NCBI GenBank assembly: GCA_032358255.1 | Contig: JAULBX010027396.1 | Location: 1-37,527, forward strand | Origin: Heterotrichella gracilis | Taxonomy: Eukaryota > Sar > Xanthophyceae > Tribonematales > Xanthonemataceae | Direction of reading: 5' to 3' | Length of the DNA: 37,527 nucleotides | Part shown: positions 23,541 to 35,800 of the stretch, piece after piece | Layout: every line of letters starts with the position of its first letter | Position numbering within the stretch: position 1 is the stretch's first letter | The notes under the pieces: model-generated | Seen by the model: only the letters and a program-made list of their open reading frames with translations | Databases searched by the model: none | What the model was told of the DNA's origin: nothing | Made by a program: the position numbers and the translations under genes

Positions 23541-24283
23541 GCATGCACACTAATCAGACAGATGCATGCATGCACCAAGGAATGAATAGAGCAACCCAAA
23601 GCAAAGCTGCTCCTCTATATGTGACTAAAACACGTAGTTAAGCCGTGCATGCTGTTGGCCTCGTGACGCCCGAGCACCGTCACAACTTGTGAGTCACAAG
23701 AGGGGTGGTGGCCTTACAACGCACAGTGCATGCAAACACATACACGGCGTAAACACGGCAGCAACGGCTAGATATAAATAATAGAATCTGCGCAAGTTGT
23801 GCTATTTTCCTAACACATATATGTGGTGGCCTTCTCCTAGGCCTTACCTTTCTCTTGCATGCATCGTTACCAGACAAATTTTCACTATGACGTTCCCCCT
23901 GTGGCATGCAGCGACGGCCAATGATCGAACCGTGTAGAAGCATGCGACCACTCTCTAATACCTGGTAAGCTACGCAAGTCGTGATTATGTGAATTGTGCA
24001 AGTGGGTCCTGACGTGTACAACATTAGCGCTACCGTTCGAGAGGGCATCAGGGGTGGCGTTCTTGCAAGAACGGTGCAAACAACAGTGCTCACCTGACGT
24101 TATGGTCTCAGCGAGTTTGGAACAGAACCCAGTATCGACATCGGGACTTTACTTGACTGTCTGTTCTTCTCAAGCCCTCTTTTCAGCAAACATGTGGCGG
24201 CATGCCGGTTGAGGCTCAAACACATCACTGCCGCCCACTGCTCTCCTGCACACTATCGGTAGACACACAAGGAACTGAGAGAT
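23541..24283. other. Divergent intergenic region
   Basis: It separates two genes transcribed away from each other and so should contain both promoters. An AT-rich patch with GATATAAATAATAG lies at about 23770. No gene was recognised. A tRNA-like stretch near 23900-23975 was examined and rejected. Confidence 0.5.
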
Positions 24284-25570
24284 ATGTCCAAGAAGAAAGA
24301 CGATAAGAAGTACGAGCTCACAGACGATGAGGTTGCCAACTACCCCGAGGACCCCACCACGGTGACACTTGGCACAGACAAAGACTATGCTGAGATCAGG
24401 GAGACGTATGCGCAAGTCAAGGCACAAGCGAACGTCAGCCGGGGGAAGGGTGCTTGGGACTGTGACGAAAACAAGATCATCCCTCCAGAGAAAGAGGTAA
24501 CTAGTGTTTGCGCCCCTGCACATGGTGCGTGTGGGCAGGTTGGGTGTTTGCCTCTTACGTTGCTTTGCAACGCAGGCGGAGGTTTTTGAAGAACTGATAG
24601 ATACATCAGATAAGCATCTGTTTGAAGGTATTCCACTTGTGCCTGCTCACAGAGACTTGAGCCACATGGTAAGCCTGCCCTTCCCTTTCCATGGTGATGG
24701 CCCCCAAGGATTGGGTGGTGTTGACTGCCCCATTGTCACCCGCAGGCGTTCTACTACAATGGAGTGCGTTACAGGGTAACTGCGTACCCAGAATCACTCG
24801 TGGCTGACGTAAGTACCAGTTTTTTGCAAAGCCATCCTGTGTGTATGCCACAGTGCTGGTAAAACCCAGCCTGCTCAACGGGTGCATGCCGCTGCGCACC
24901 CTGCTGTGCTGTCAGAAGTCAGCATGCCACTTTTCCTCACACCTCGCCCTCACACCACTTTTCCTCCCGCTGTTCCCTCAGGTCAAGGAGGCCCTGTTCA
25001 ACGGTGGCATTGCCCGCGGCAACTCCAAGGCGACCGACACCCCGGGGATACAGAAGTGGGAGGACATTGTGCGTGCACCCAGGGCCACCCGCCACCTACC
25101 AAACCCAACGCTGGACTGTGTATTGTGCAACTGTCTACACACAGCAGTGCCATCTTTTTTCCCCAGTGGCGGCTTTTTTCAGATTTGGCGCTTACTGTGA
25201 CGCGTCATGACGTTGTTCCCCTCTCTTTTGCAGGAGGTGTTCTATGCGGGCCAGAAGATGAGGAACCACCGCAACTTGAAGTACTACCATGTTCCACTGG
25301 TACGTGCAGCTCACAAACTGCTGTATACACTTCTGTATGTTGCCTTGTATGCCTGCTAGCATGTGGCCCTGTGCACTCCTGCAGCTCAGCCCACCAACTC
25401 TCAGCCAATGTGGCTAAACAAACAGGGCCGAAAGGCCAAAAGTTCACCATAATAGAGTGGCTATTTTACAGCAACACCTCTTGCTGCAGGGGTGCAAGTG
25501 CCTGCTGGCGGAAGAGGGCGCACGCCTGGCGCTGGGCAAGCCACCACCAGAGTCTGACTACTGGCTCTAG
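24284..25570 (+). CDS. Protein of unknown function with a ubiquitin-like C-terminal half (200 aa)
   Basis: Exons 24284-24496, 24576-24668, 24746-24808, 24982-25068, 25234-25299 and 25490-25570. Every exon is a multiple of three and all introns are phase 0 with GT-AG borders. The N-terminus (MSKKKDDKKYELTDDEVANY) is charged and lacks a targeting signal, so a cytosolic, nuclear or ciliary location is likely. From about residue 103, AFYYNGVRYRVTAYPES, LVADVKEALFNGG, and then EVFYAGQKMRNHRNLKYYHV and CKCLLAEEG follow the strand-helix-strand order of ubiquitin, where the equivalent late segment is IFAGKQLEDGRTLSDYNI. An insertion of roughly 15 residues (ARGNSKATDTPGIQKWEDI) sits after the helix. 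There is no C-terminal Gly-Gly (it ends ESDYWL), so it cannot be a conjugated modifier. I do not recognise the first 100 residues. Confidence 0.8.
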
Positions 25571-26875
25571 GTCCACTGGTCCCTAGCACACCGACGGGTC
25601 GTATACACTGTATGCAGATGTCCCCAACTGAGCAGCTGCAAAAGCAGCAAACCATCTCTATTATTTTGCTGCACAGGCGCCTGTGTGTGTATTATGTCAG
25701 TTCGCGCTGCATTGGTGTATCTTAGCAGCGCTGGAGGAGGTGGTTCATGGGGGACCCTGGCCAGGGTGGGGGTCCTGCCCTGACTGTGGCGCTACATACA
25801 CTGACAGTGGGGCAGCGCTACTCAAAGCACTGTCTCCTGAGAAATTGAGCCAAGTTATCCCCTGCATCTGCATCCAGACACCAGCGTGCGGGGCATGTGA
25901 TGAGCGTTGTATGCCATGCCAGCTGCCAGCGTTTGTACATCACACAGTCGCTGGGACTGACAGGCGCTGTGTCAAAAGAACAAAAAGCAACCTTGCAAAC
26001 TCAGTCTGGAAGATATATGTCTTCGCGTTTGGCGTTTGTTCTCCTTCTTTTATAAAAGCTGGGCCTGGGCATCACAGTCCCGTTCAGCCTTCCACCACAC
26101 CACCCCCTGATACCTCCCGACTTGCGCGTTATACCTCAGCTGTGGCTTGGCAAAAATATGATACGAACCCCCGCGCCTGCAACTACTGCACATGAACACT
26201 TGGCATGTTGCTGGATTGTACAGTCCTTGTAGACCAATTCCTTCTTTTGCCCCTGTCCTTCCTTGAGTTTGTGGGTGCTTGCTAAGAAGCACGCAAACCA
26301 TCTCGGCCAACATTGCTGCAGGGAACACAACCCTACCCCCGAGGTGGGACGTGCGACCACTGGCAGTTTCTGCAAAGGTTCAACGCCTTTGTTAAACCAC
26401 AAGTGCCTGCTATCTTTCCGTTGCCTGTCGTGTGTGGGGCATCTAAAGTGGGCTCGGCCGACGGCCGACGGCCAGGGGTACCACCGCCCAGCATCTGAAA
26501 TGGGGGTTGAACTCGAAGTCTTTCGCAACAGGCAATCCAGAACGTGAGTTTTAGCTGTATGGACTTCCAGATCTGTGGTATTTGAGACAGCGCGCTGTGT
26601 TTTGATGGTCACATGACAGGGTTGCAACCCGAATGGGTGCCCCGTGCAATGGGACCAGCTGGCCAGCAGTGCTTCCTAGAGCGGCACAACCATGCGCACC
26701 CCCTTTCAACCCTTCATACGCAGTATATACAACTAGTGCCCACACTCCAGGCAGTTTACACGATTCCGTTCTTGCGCAGTGTGTAGGGGCCAAGCTACGT
26801 GAGCCCACGGCATCGCCCGACAGCCTGTCCGCCGCAGTGCCTGGTGGCGGTTGAACTCGACCAAGGTTTGCCCGG
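25571..26875. other. Non-coding interval upstream of the modular PAN gene
   Basis: It contains the 3' flank of the ubiquitin-like gene and the presumed promoter of the next one. A TATATA motif occurs at about 26724-26729, some 150 bases before the start codon. No open frame here has recognisable features. Confidence 0.5.
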
Positions 26876-29800
26876 ATGGCACGCCGCCTTGCGCTGCCGC
26901 TGCTGGCCGTTGTGCTTGCCGCTATTTTGCCAGGCAGCCGGGCAGGTGGGTGGCGCCTATGATAAAATCCGGGCCGGGTATTTGCATGCGTCTGCAACGC
27001 ACCGCATGGACTAGCGCCCTCCTTTGGCACTTGACTTCGAGCTTTGCGTTACTTAGACCTGCCACCTAAGGCTTCGCTGCAACCCCTATCAGCGCGGCAA
27101 CGCTGTATTTCCATCCCGCCTCACAAGTGGTGCACCACCCCTGCAAGCGCATGCATGCTAACGTGCACATGGACCCTCTTACCCCTGCTCCACAGGCCAG
27201 TGCGACTTCACAGCAGCATGGCACTGCAGCGCCGTGGACAACTCAAAAGGCACCCTGGCATTCGCTTGGGACGGGAACTCCACCACCGTGTATAAGACTG
27301 CCAACTACCAGGACTGCTGCAACCTGTGCCTGGCGACAACAGAGTGCCGCTTCTGGAACTACCTCGAGTCGGCGGGGAAGGGCGACGCCAACGACGGCAC
27401 ACAAAATGAAAAGGTGTGCAGGCAAGCAGGTGGTGGGCTGGGGTAGTTTGTTGCTGCCTAGGGATGAGAGAGCCTAGGTGCCTAAACTGTGGGTCCCTAG
27501 GGCAGGAGTGTGCACAGGGCATTGTCCTTGGAGGGGGGCTGCCCACAAGCACAAGGTGTGCTTGTGCATATCATGTCCTGTGGCAGCACACAGTGCACCA
27601 GCTGGAGGGAGAGTGTATATGTCCCGCCGCAAATGCCATGTCACTGTAGCCAGCTTGGACTTCAACCTTCGGTCAGCTCACCACCTGGAAACCCGCATTG
27701 CGACAGTTCAGCGCCCCACCTGGCCCCGTGCCACACTGCATCAAGACCTGGGCAAGCCAGAGCGTAGCCAAACCAGGGTCAAGACACATGGCCATGCCCA
27801 GCACCCCCCCTCCCCCCACCTCCCCCACCCACCCACTGCAACCCCTCCCTGCGCAGGAGTGCTGGTTGTACACCTCAGCAGCGCGCCCTGTGCCGCCACA
27901 GCCCATCAACAACGCCACCCACCCCTTCCCGCCCAACACCACAGACCCAGGCTATTCTGCACCCAACTGGAAGTGCGGCGTGCTAGGTAGGACCTCCCAC
28001 TGCGGCTGAGATTTGGGCCCCAGCATTGTGGCATCGCCCCATGGTAGCTGGGCTTGTGGCATATGTGTGGTCCTGAGCATCTCATGCCCATGATCACATA
28101 CAGGGTACCTGCCATACACGTATCATGCCTCATCACAGCAGCCTTCTGTGGCGTGTTGGTTGCCACCTAACAGCATGTGGTAGTCCATTGTGCCGCTCCC
28201 ATGCCGCATGGATTCCAGGGCCGTGGCTCACGTATGATCCAGCAGCTGGTTCCACCTGTCTGCCCCCTATGGAGGGGCATGCATGCATACACAGTTGGTC
28301 TGACAGCGCCTAGTATTTGCATGGTGCAGATCCAGCGTCGGTCCTGCATGCCCCTCCGCCCAGGCCACCGCCACCAAAACCACCCTCTCCGCCACCCAAG
28401 CCACCCTCTCCACCGCCACCAAAGCCACCCTCTCCACCACCACCAAAGCCACCATCGTCCCCGTCAACAAGCACAGGTATGCGTGCATGCAAGTCTGTCA
28501 CCGACTTAATGTCCTCTTGATGCCCAAACGCCACCCACGTCACGTTGTTTCCGACTTCCTTTGTGTTGCTTTCGCAGGAAAGTGTGATTTCACTGCTGCA
28601 TGGCATTGCAGCGTTGAGGACAACTCAAACGGCACCCTGGCATGGGCATGGAATGGGCAATCCAGCAGCGTGTACAAGGGCGCAAATTGGCAGCAGTGCT
28701 GCGACACCTGCACTGCTAAGGGCTGCTCATTCTGGAACTACCTGGAGGCAGCCGGTAACGGAAACTCCAACGATGGCACGCAGAATGAGAAGGAGTGCTG
28801 GATTTACTTTGTGGATGCGCGCCCCGTGCCCTCCCCTCCACGCAACCGCTATGACTTCCCCCCTGGCCCCAAGGACCCTGGCTACCAGGCACCAAACTGG
28901 AAATGTGGGGCGCCAGCAGGTGAGGACACATAGGCTGCCACATTTGCCATCGCATGGCACCACCACTTGGCTGTGGTGTTGCCACATGCAGCACCGCATG
29001 GCACCACTGCGTGTGTGTCATCACATGCTCGTGAGCGCGCCTATGTTGCATGGTGCAGCATGACGCGCATGATGCGGCACGGCACATTGGCCAATGTTAG
29101 CGGGATTGTGGGTCTCTGCTCGGTGCGTGACATACAAATTGCGCATTGCACAACTTGGGGTGCATGGACTTTTCTTTGCAGTGAGGTTATACAGTTATAT
29201 GGCTGACGTGCCCTGGTGAGGGCCAGCGGCCCTTTAAATCTGCGTATGTGCGTTCCCTTCCTTTCTTTCCTCTGATTGCCCCCTTGCGTCCCAGGATCCC
29301 CATCTCCGCCACCATCCCCTCCGCCATGCCCGCCAACCACAGGTACTACGTTGACATGCACCACACCATGCAGTTGGTTGTACGCACACCACCCTGCACA
29401 TGTCTACAAACCTCCTGCATCTAGGTGCAGGCAGGGCTCATGTACTGGGAAGAGGGGGTGAACTGGATGGCACATCAGCATGGCTCATGTTCCCTGCCAA
29501 CCCCCTTTGGCACAGACTCCACTTCCCATGACCCCGCACCTTGCCCACCAGACATGTGCTCTACTCTGCCTGCTCCCTTGCACCTCACTCTACCACATAA
29601 TCCAAACTCGTATGCATGCGTCTGATGCCAACCTTGTTGTACCTGCAGGAAAGTGCGACTTCACCGCTGCATGGTATTGCAGCGCCGACGACAACTCCAA
29701 CGGCACCCTGGCATGGGCATGGAATGGACACACCAGTGGCGGGCACAAGGCGGCCAATTGGCAGGACTGCTGCGACACCTGCAATGCCAAGGGCTGCTCA

Positions 29801-32800
29801 TTCTGGAACTACCTGGAGGCAGCCGGTAACGGAAACTCCAATGATGGCACGCAGAATGAGAAGGAGTGCTGGATCTACTCTGTGGATGCGCGCCCCGTGC
29901 CCTCCCCTCCGCGCAACCGCTACGACTTCCCCCCTGGCCCCACAGACCCTGGCTACCAGGCACCAAACTGGAAATGCGGGGCGGGAGCAGGTGAGGCCAC
30001 ATGTCGCCACCACATGCCCTGTCACGTGACCCCCTGCATGGCACCACTGCGTTGTGTACAGCACAGGACATGCACACGTGGGTGGCATCACTGATGACAT
30101 GTTCACGTGCTGTAACCTTGCCCTACCTGCCATGCAGTCTGCGGAGTGATCCTCCCCTAACCCCTAAACCCTATACCCTAAACCCTAGAGCGCGGGGTGG
30201 TGCATGATTCCAGGGACTGTGCATCTGCCCGTCGCACTGAAATACTGTTTGCCCCTTGCATGCACATGTGGCACGGTACTTCATCATCCATTGTTGATGT
30301 ACAGTGATTGTATGACAGATGACATTGCCGATACTGAGATTGACCCCCTACATACCAGGTTCAGGGTGTTCAGGAGGTCCCACATCCTCGTCACCGTCTC
30401 CATCATCCCCGTCACCGTCTCCATCATCCCCGTCACCATCCCCAGCGTCACGCCCGCCTATCCAGAGGCCCTCTACATCACCATCACCAGGGCCTAGCCC
30501 TAAGCCCTCTCCATCACCATCACCAGAGCCATCCCCGGAGCCTTCTCCGGAGCCTTCCCCTGTGCCATCCCCAGAGCCATCCCCGGAGTCATCCCCAGAG
30601 CCATCCCCAGAGCCATCCCCAGAGCCATCCCCGGAGCCATCCCCGGAGCCCTCTCCATCACCATCCCCGGAGCCATCCCCGGAGCCATGCCCGCCAACCA
30701 CAGGTACTACGTTGACATGCACCACACCATGCAGTTGGTTGTACGCACACCACCCTGCACATGTCTACAAACCTCCTGCATCTAGGTGCAGGCAGGGCTC
30801 ATGTACTGGGAAGAGGGGGTGAACTGGATGGCACATCAGCATGGCTCATGTTCCCTGCCAACCCCCTTTGGCACAGACTCCACTTCCCATGACCCCGCAC
30901 CTTGCCCACCAGACATGTGCTCTACTCTGCCTGCTCCCTTGCACCTCACTCTACCACATAATCCAAACTCGTATGCATGCGTCTGATGCCAACCTTGTTG
31001 TACCTGCAGGAAAGTGCGACTTCACCGCTGCATGGTATTGCAGCGCCGACGACAACTCCAACGGCACCCTGGCATGGGCATGGAATGGACACACCAGTGG
31101 CGGGCACAAGGCGGCCAATTGGCAGGACTGCTGCGACACCTGCAATGCCAAGGGCTGCTCATTCTGGAACTACCTGGAGGCAGCCGGTAACGGAAACTCC
31201 AATGATGGCACGCAGAATGAGAAGGAGTGCTGGATCTACTCTGTGGATGCGCGCCCCGTGCCCTCCCCTCCGCGCAACCGCTACGACTTCCCCCCTGGCC
31301 CCACAGACCCTGGCTACCAGGCACCAAACTGGAAATGCGGGGCGGGAGCAGGTGAGGCCACATGTCGCCACCACATGCCCTGTCACGTGACCCCCTGCAT
31401 GGCACCACTGCGTTGTGTACAGCACAGGACATGCACACGTGGGTGGCATCACTGATGACATGTTCACGTGCTGTAACCTTGCCCTACCTGCCATGCAGTC
31501 TGCGGAGTGATCCTCCCCTAACCCCTAAACCCTATACCCTAAACCCTAGAGCGCGGGGTGGTGCATGATTCCAGGGACTGTGCATCTGCCCGTCGCACTG
31601 AAATACTGTTTGCCCCTTGCATGCACATGTGGCACGGTACTTCATCATCCATTGTTGATGTACAGTGATTGTATGACAGATGACATTGCCGATACTGAGA
31701 TTGACCCCCTACATACCAGGTTCAGGGTGTTCAGGAGGTCCCACATCCTCGTCACCGTCTCCATCATCCCCGTCACCGTCTCCATCATCCCCGTCACCAT
31801 CCCCAGCGTCACGCCCGCCTATCCAGAGGCCCTCTACATCACCATCACCAGGGCCTAGCCCTAAGCCCTCTCCATCACCATCACCAGAGCCATCCCCGGA
31901 GCCTTCTCCGGAGCCTTCCCCTGTGCCATCCCCAGAGCCATCCCCGGAGTCATCCCCAGAGCCATCCCCAGAGCCATCCCCAGAGCCATCCCCGGAGCCA
32001 TCCCCGGAGCCCTCTCCATCACCATCCCCGGAGCCATCCCCGGAGCCATCCCCAGAGCCGTCACCAGTCCCGGAATCGCCCTCCCCTCCACCCCCTGAGG
32101 CGCCACCCACCGGTGGGGAGTTAGAAGGCTCCCCCCCTGAGCCAATCCCCTCCCCTCCTGAGGACTCATCCCCCCCCCCCCCTGAAGCCTCCCCCATACC
32201 CACCCTGCCGGCCCCTGCACCTGACAGTGGCGCCACCACCATCCCCGTACCCGCACCAGATGTGCCCAGCGGCGGCGGCTTGGGCGAGGTGCCCTCCCCT
32301 TCCAGTGAAATCCCCGGAGAACCATCCTCGCCTCCTGAGAGCCCTGCGCCTGCCCCCAGCGACATTGTTGGGCCACAAACTGACGGGGCTGAATCCCCAG
32401 CAGAAGCCCCACTTGCACCAGTCCCTGCCGCAGGACCTGACACCGGTAGCGGGGGGGTGATCACACTGCCAGGAAGGTTCCCCCACAGGAGTCCCAAGCC
32501 CAAGCCCAGCCCAAGCCCTGCGGTTCCATCCCCTTTGCCATCTCCTTCCCCCACCCCCTTGCCCCCGCTGCCAGCCTCCCCCTCCCCGTCACCCACCCCG
32601 TCGCCGTCCCAGCCAACCTCCCCATCCCCCTCGCTACCAGCTTCTCCCTCCCCCGCTCTTCCTGCGTCCCCAGCCCCCTCGCCCTCTCTACCTGCCTTCC
32701 CTTCTCCGTCGCTGCCAGCCTCTCCCTCTCCCTCTCCCTCTCCCTCGCCGTCCCCCTCGCCCTTCCCATCCCCCTCCCCCTCGCCCTCCACACCGTCCCC

Positions 32801-35800
32801 CACCCCCCCAAGCCCTGGTCCAGGTGCGGTGCTGCGCTAAACCCTAAAACCCCATACCCTAGACGGGGAACAGCCTAAGCAGGGTCCATCCACGCTGCTG
32901 AGGATGCTCTTGCACTTGACTACTGTCATTTTAAGCATTGCGGTACTTCACAACTTGCACATGTATGGAATCCATGCAGTTGTCCTGCGCAGGCAACGTT
33001 GGTGCAGATGTAATAGGTGACCCGCGCGAGGCAGGGAAAATGATTACATGACTTTGCAAATGTGTATGAATATTGGCAATGGCATTCTAGCAGAACATGC
33101 CTTTCACACAACTTAAGACAATAGGCCAACTCGAACAATGTACACACCGGTATTCAACATGCAACTTCATACCCCATCCTGATGACGGCTCCGTACCATT
33201 TCCTTGCCTGTGCCGCAACAACGCCTCCCCCTTGGCTTGTCCCCAGACAACCCAGTGGAGCTGATCACGCCAGAGACACCCACCACCGGCAGCAGCTGGG
33301 TGCCCGGCCACCTTCCCTCGGCTGTGGTCGATGGCAACAACTCCACATACACGGAGACCCAGCCAGGTGACCCGCTGCCATGGGTGGGGGTGGAGGTGGC
33401 ACCGCCAGGGGAGAGTGCTACAATCACGGAGGTCACGGTGATGCCAGGTAGGGGGGGGGGATCCGGGAAGTAGGAGTGGCGGAAGAATGCGTGTTGAATT
33501 TATAGGTTATTATATGAACAAGCCCTGGGCTGTAGCTACATGCACATGCATAAAGGGGTGCAACATGGGTTGAGCAGTGGGAATTGGGGTTCAGGCACTT
33601 GGTGTAGGGTTTACATGCAAATGCATAAAGGGGTGCAACATGGGTTGAGCAGTGGGGAATTGGGGTTCAGGCACTTGGTGTAGGGTTGCATGTGGTGCAA
33701 CGCTGGTTGACCATGGTGCGCATCTGTCATTTGACCCTGGTTCTGCCTACCTCCCGCCTGTATCACATTATCTGCAGCCCCTGGTCTGCGGGGCGTGTCT
33801 CGCAAGCATCATCACATGGGACCTTGCTCCGCATGTAATGATATGGTAGATTGCGACCAGCATGCAATGCAGGCAGACCAGCATGCTGATGCGGCACACC
33901 CACTCCTCCCCCCTGCAGGCCCATCAGACCTCGGCGAATTGGTGATCATGGTGGGTACCAAACCGCCCACCACCGAGAACATCGGCACAGATTTCACCCC
34001 TGTGTATGTGGAGCAAGGGGGGAGCACAGCAGCAGGGGGTGGGCCGGTGACCATAACACTTCCCCCCCCAACTGCGGGGGGTGGCGGCGCCCCCCCTGCC
34101 AACTGGGTGGTCATAGTCAGACCCAGCGGGGGACCTTCGCCCACCCCACCTGGATCTCCTCCAGTGCCTGGCACACCAGCCATCCCTGAAACCCCAGCCA
34201 TCCCCGGCACTCCGGCCATCCCCGAAATTCCAGCCATCCCCGGCACTCCAGCTGTCCCTGGGACTCCAGCCACTCCTGAGACTCCTGCCATCCCTGGAAC
34301 TCCAGCCATCCCCGGAACTCCAGCCACCCCCGGGACCCCTGCTATTCCCGGAACTCCAGCCATTCCTGGAACTCCAGCTATTCCTGGGATTCCAACCATC
34401 CCAGGGACGCCTGCAGTGCCCAGTCCTGGTCCCGGGGTTGCACCGCCCCCACTGGTGATTGGAGGGCTCAGCGTTGTGGGCATCATCACTCCTGGTGCGG
34501 CTCACCCTGCAGGGTTTTTTGTAGTGCATGGAAATGTGTCTTGCGGTGGCACATCCCGTGTCATCCTATTTTACAAGGTGATAAAAGGATCCTTTAATCC
34601 GCATAGGCACCTGGATCGTGCACACCATCCACCACACATGGTCAACTGACCCCCTCCTTGTGCCCTCCCCATGCAGACCTGCCACCTCCCTCCCCGATGC
34701 CTCCTCTTTTCGCCCCGCCTCCTTTCCCATATGGACCCTACGGCCCATTATCCCCAGCGCCCTACGGTCCATCCCCAACGCCCTACGGCCCATCCCCATC
34801 GCCCTATGGCCCAATCCCCATGCCATCTCCAGCCCCCGCTCCCTACGGCCCCAACCCCACCCCATTCCCCCCATATGGCCCCTCGCCCTCCCCTTACAAC
34901 CCATATGGACCCTCGCCCTATGGGGCTCAAGCACGCATGCTGTTTGGGGTTAATGGCCTGCCGATGGAATTCATGGTGGCTGCCACCGAGGCATCTGAAT
35001 CCCCAGAAGACGATGTGGGGTCCCCAGAGCAGCCGCTGTGCGTTTCTGAAAACGAGGCTGCCGAGCCCTACTGCCTGGCGGAGGGGGTGTGCAGCACGCA
35101 CTTCAACCAGGAGGTAAGGGGTGGCTGCAGGTGGACAGGGAAACCCTAGCCCAGGGTTTTGCTGAAGGCGGTTTGGTGAACCTTAGCTGGCGTTTGCGGA
35201 CATTTGCAGTGCCGTTCATGCACTCAATCTGCCAATGCTATGCCATTGCCAACATAATCGAGCTTGTGATGATCATCTGGGTGGCCTTCACAGGAGCATG
35301 CGTGCCCAGGATGGGATGCATGCACCAGACATGACCACAGCTATCAACTCCTGTTGTTTGCACGCACATCCCAATGCCAGCGTGCGCACCATTTCCCCAT
35401 GACAAAATAAAGAATAATTTTGAAAAGCCCGCTGCACCCTGTAGGCCCCATGTGTGCCACTACCAGCTCTCTGCCATGCTCCCTCCCCTGTGCCCTGACC
35501 CCATGTTGCTCCCCTTGCAGTCCCCCCTGTCCGTTGTGTACACCGCCTTCAAGTCCATCGACTCCCCCTCCTACTACTACATTATCAAGGCCTACACTAA
35601 CAACACGCATGTGGAGCAGCTGACGTTCAAGTGAGTGGGCAAAGGGGATTGGGGGTATTTCAACAGTGCGAGTTGCCGCGCTGCATGGTTTTTAACCCTG
35701 TACATGTGAGGCATGGAGGCCTTGGTTTTGCCAATGCAGGCGCAGGGTTGTACTGGCAATGTGAGAGGCGTGTTTACAATTTATCACAGATGGTTACCTG

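Noticed and set aside
23895..23975. tRNA-like stretch on the minus strand with A-box-like TAGCTTACCAG and B-box-like GGTTCGATC about 30 bases apart
   Set aside because: The D, T and acceptor stems do not pair when drawn, and the putative anticodon loop lacks T at the usual position 33. At best it is a degenerate tRNA-derived repeat.
26136..27030. Overlapping 159-163 residue minus-strand frames upstream of the modular gene
   Set aside because: The second runs antisense through the signal-peptide exon, and neither shows domain features or coding-like composition.
31709..32803. 364-residue minus-strand open frame rich in Gly-Asp-Gly
   Set aside because: It is the antisense shadow of the SPEP and Pro/Ser repeats of exon 10; the plus frame has matching splice phases and domain context.
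33812..34489. 225-residue minus-strand frame rich in GVPGMAGV, collagen-like
   Set aside because: It is the reverse complement of the PAIPGT repeat in exon 12; no minus-strand signals or partner exons were found.
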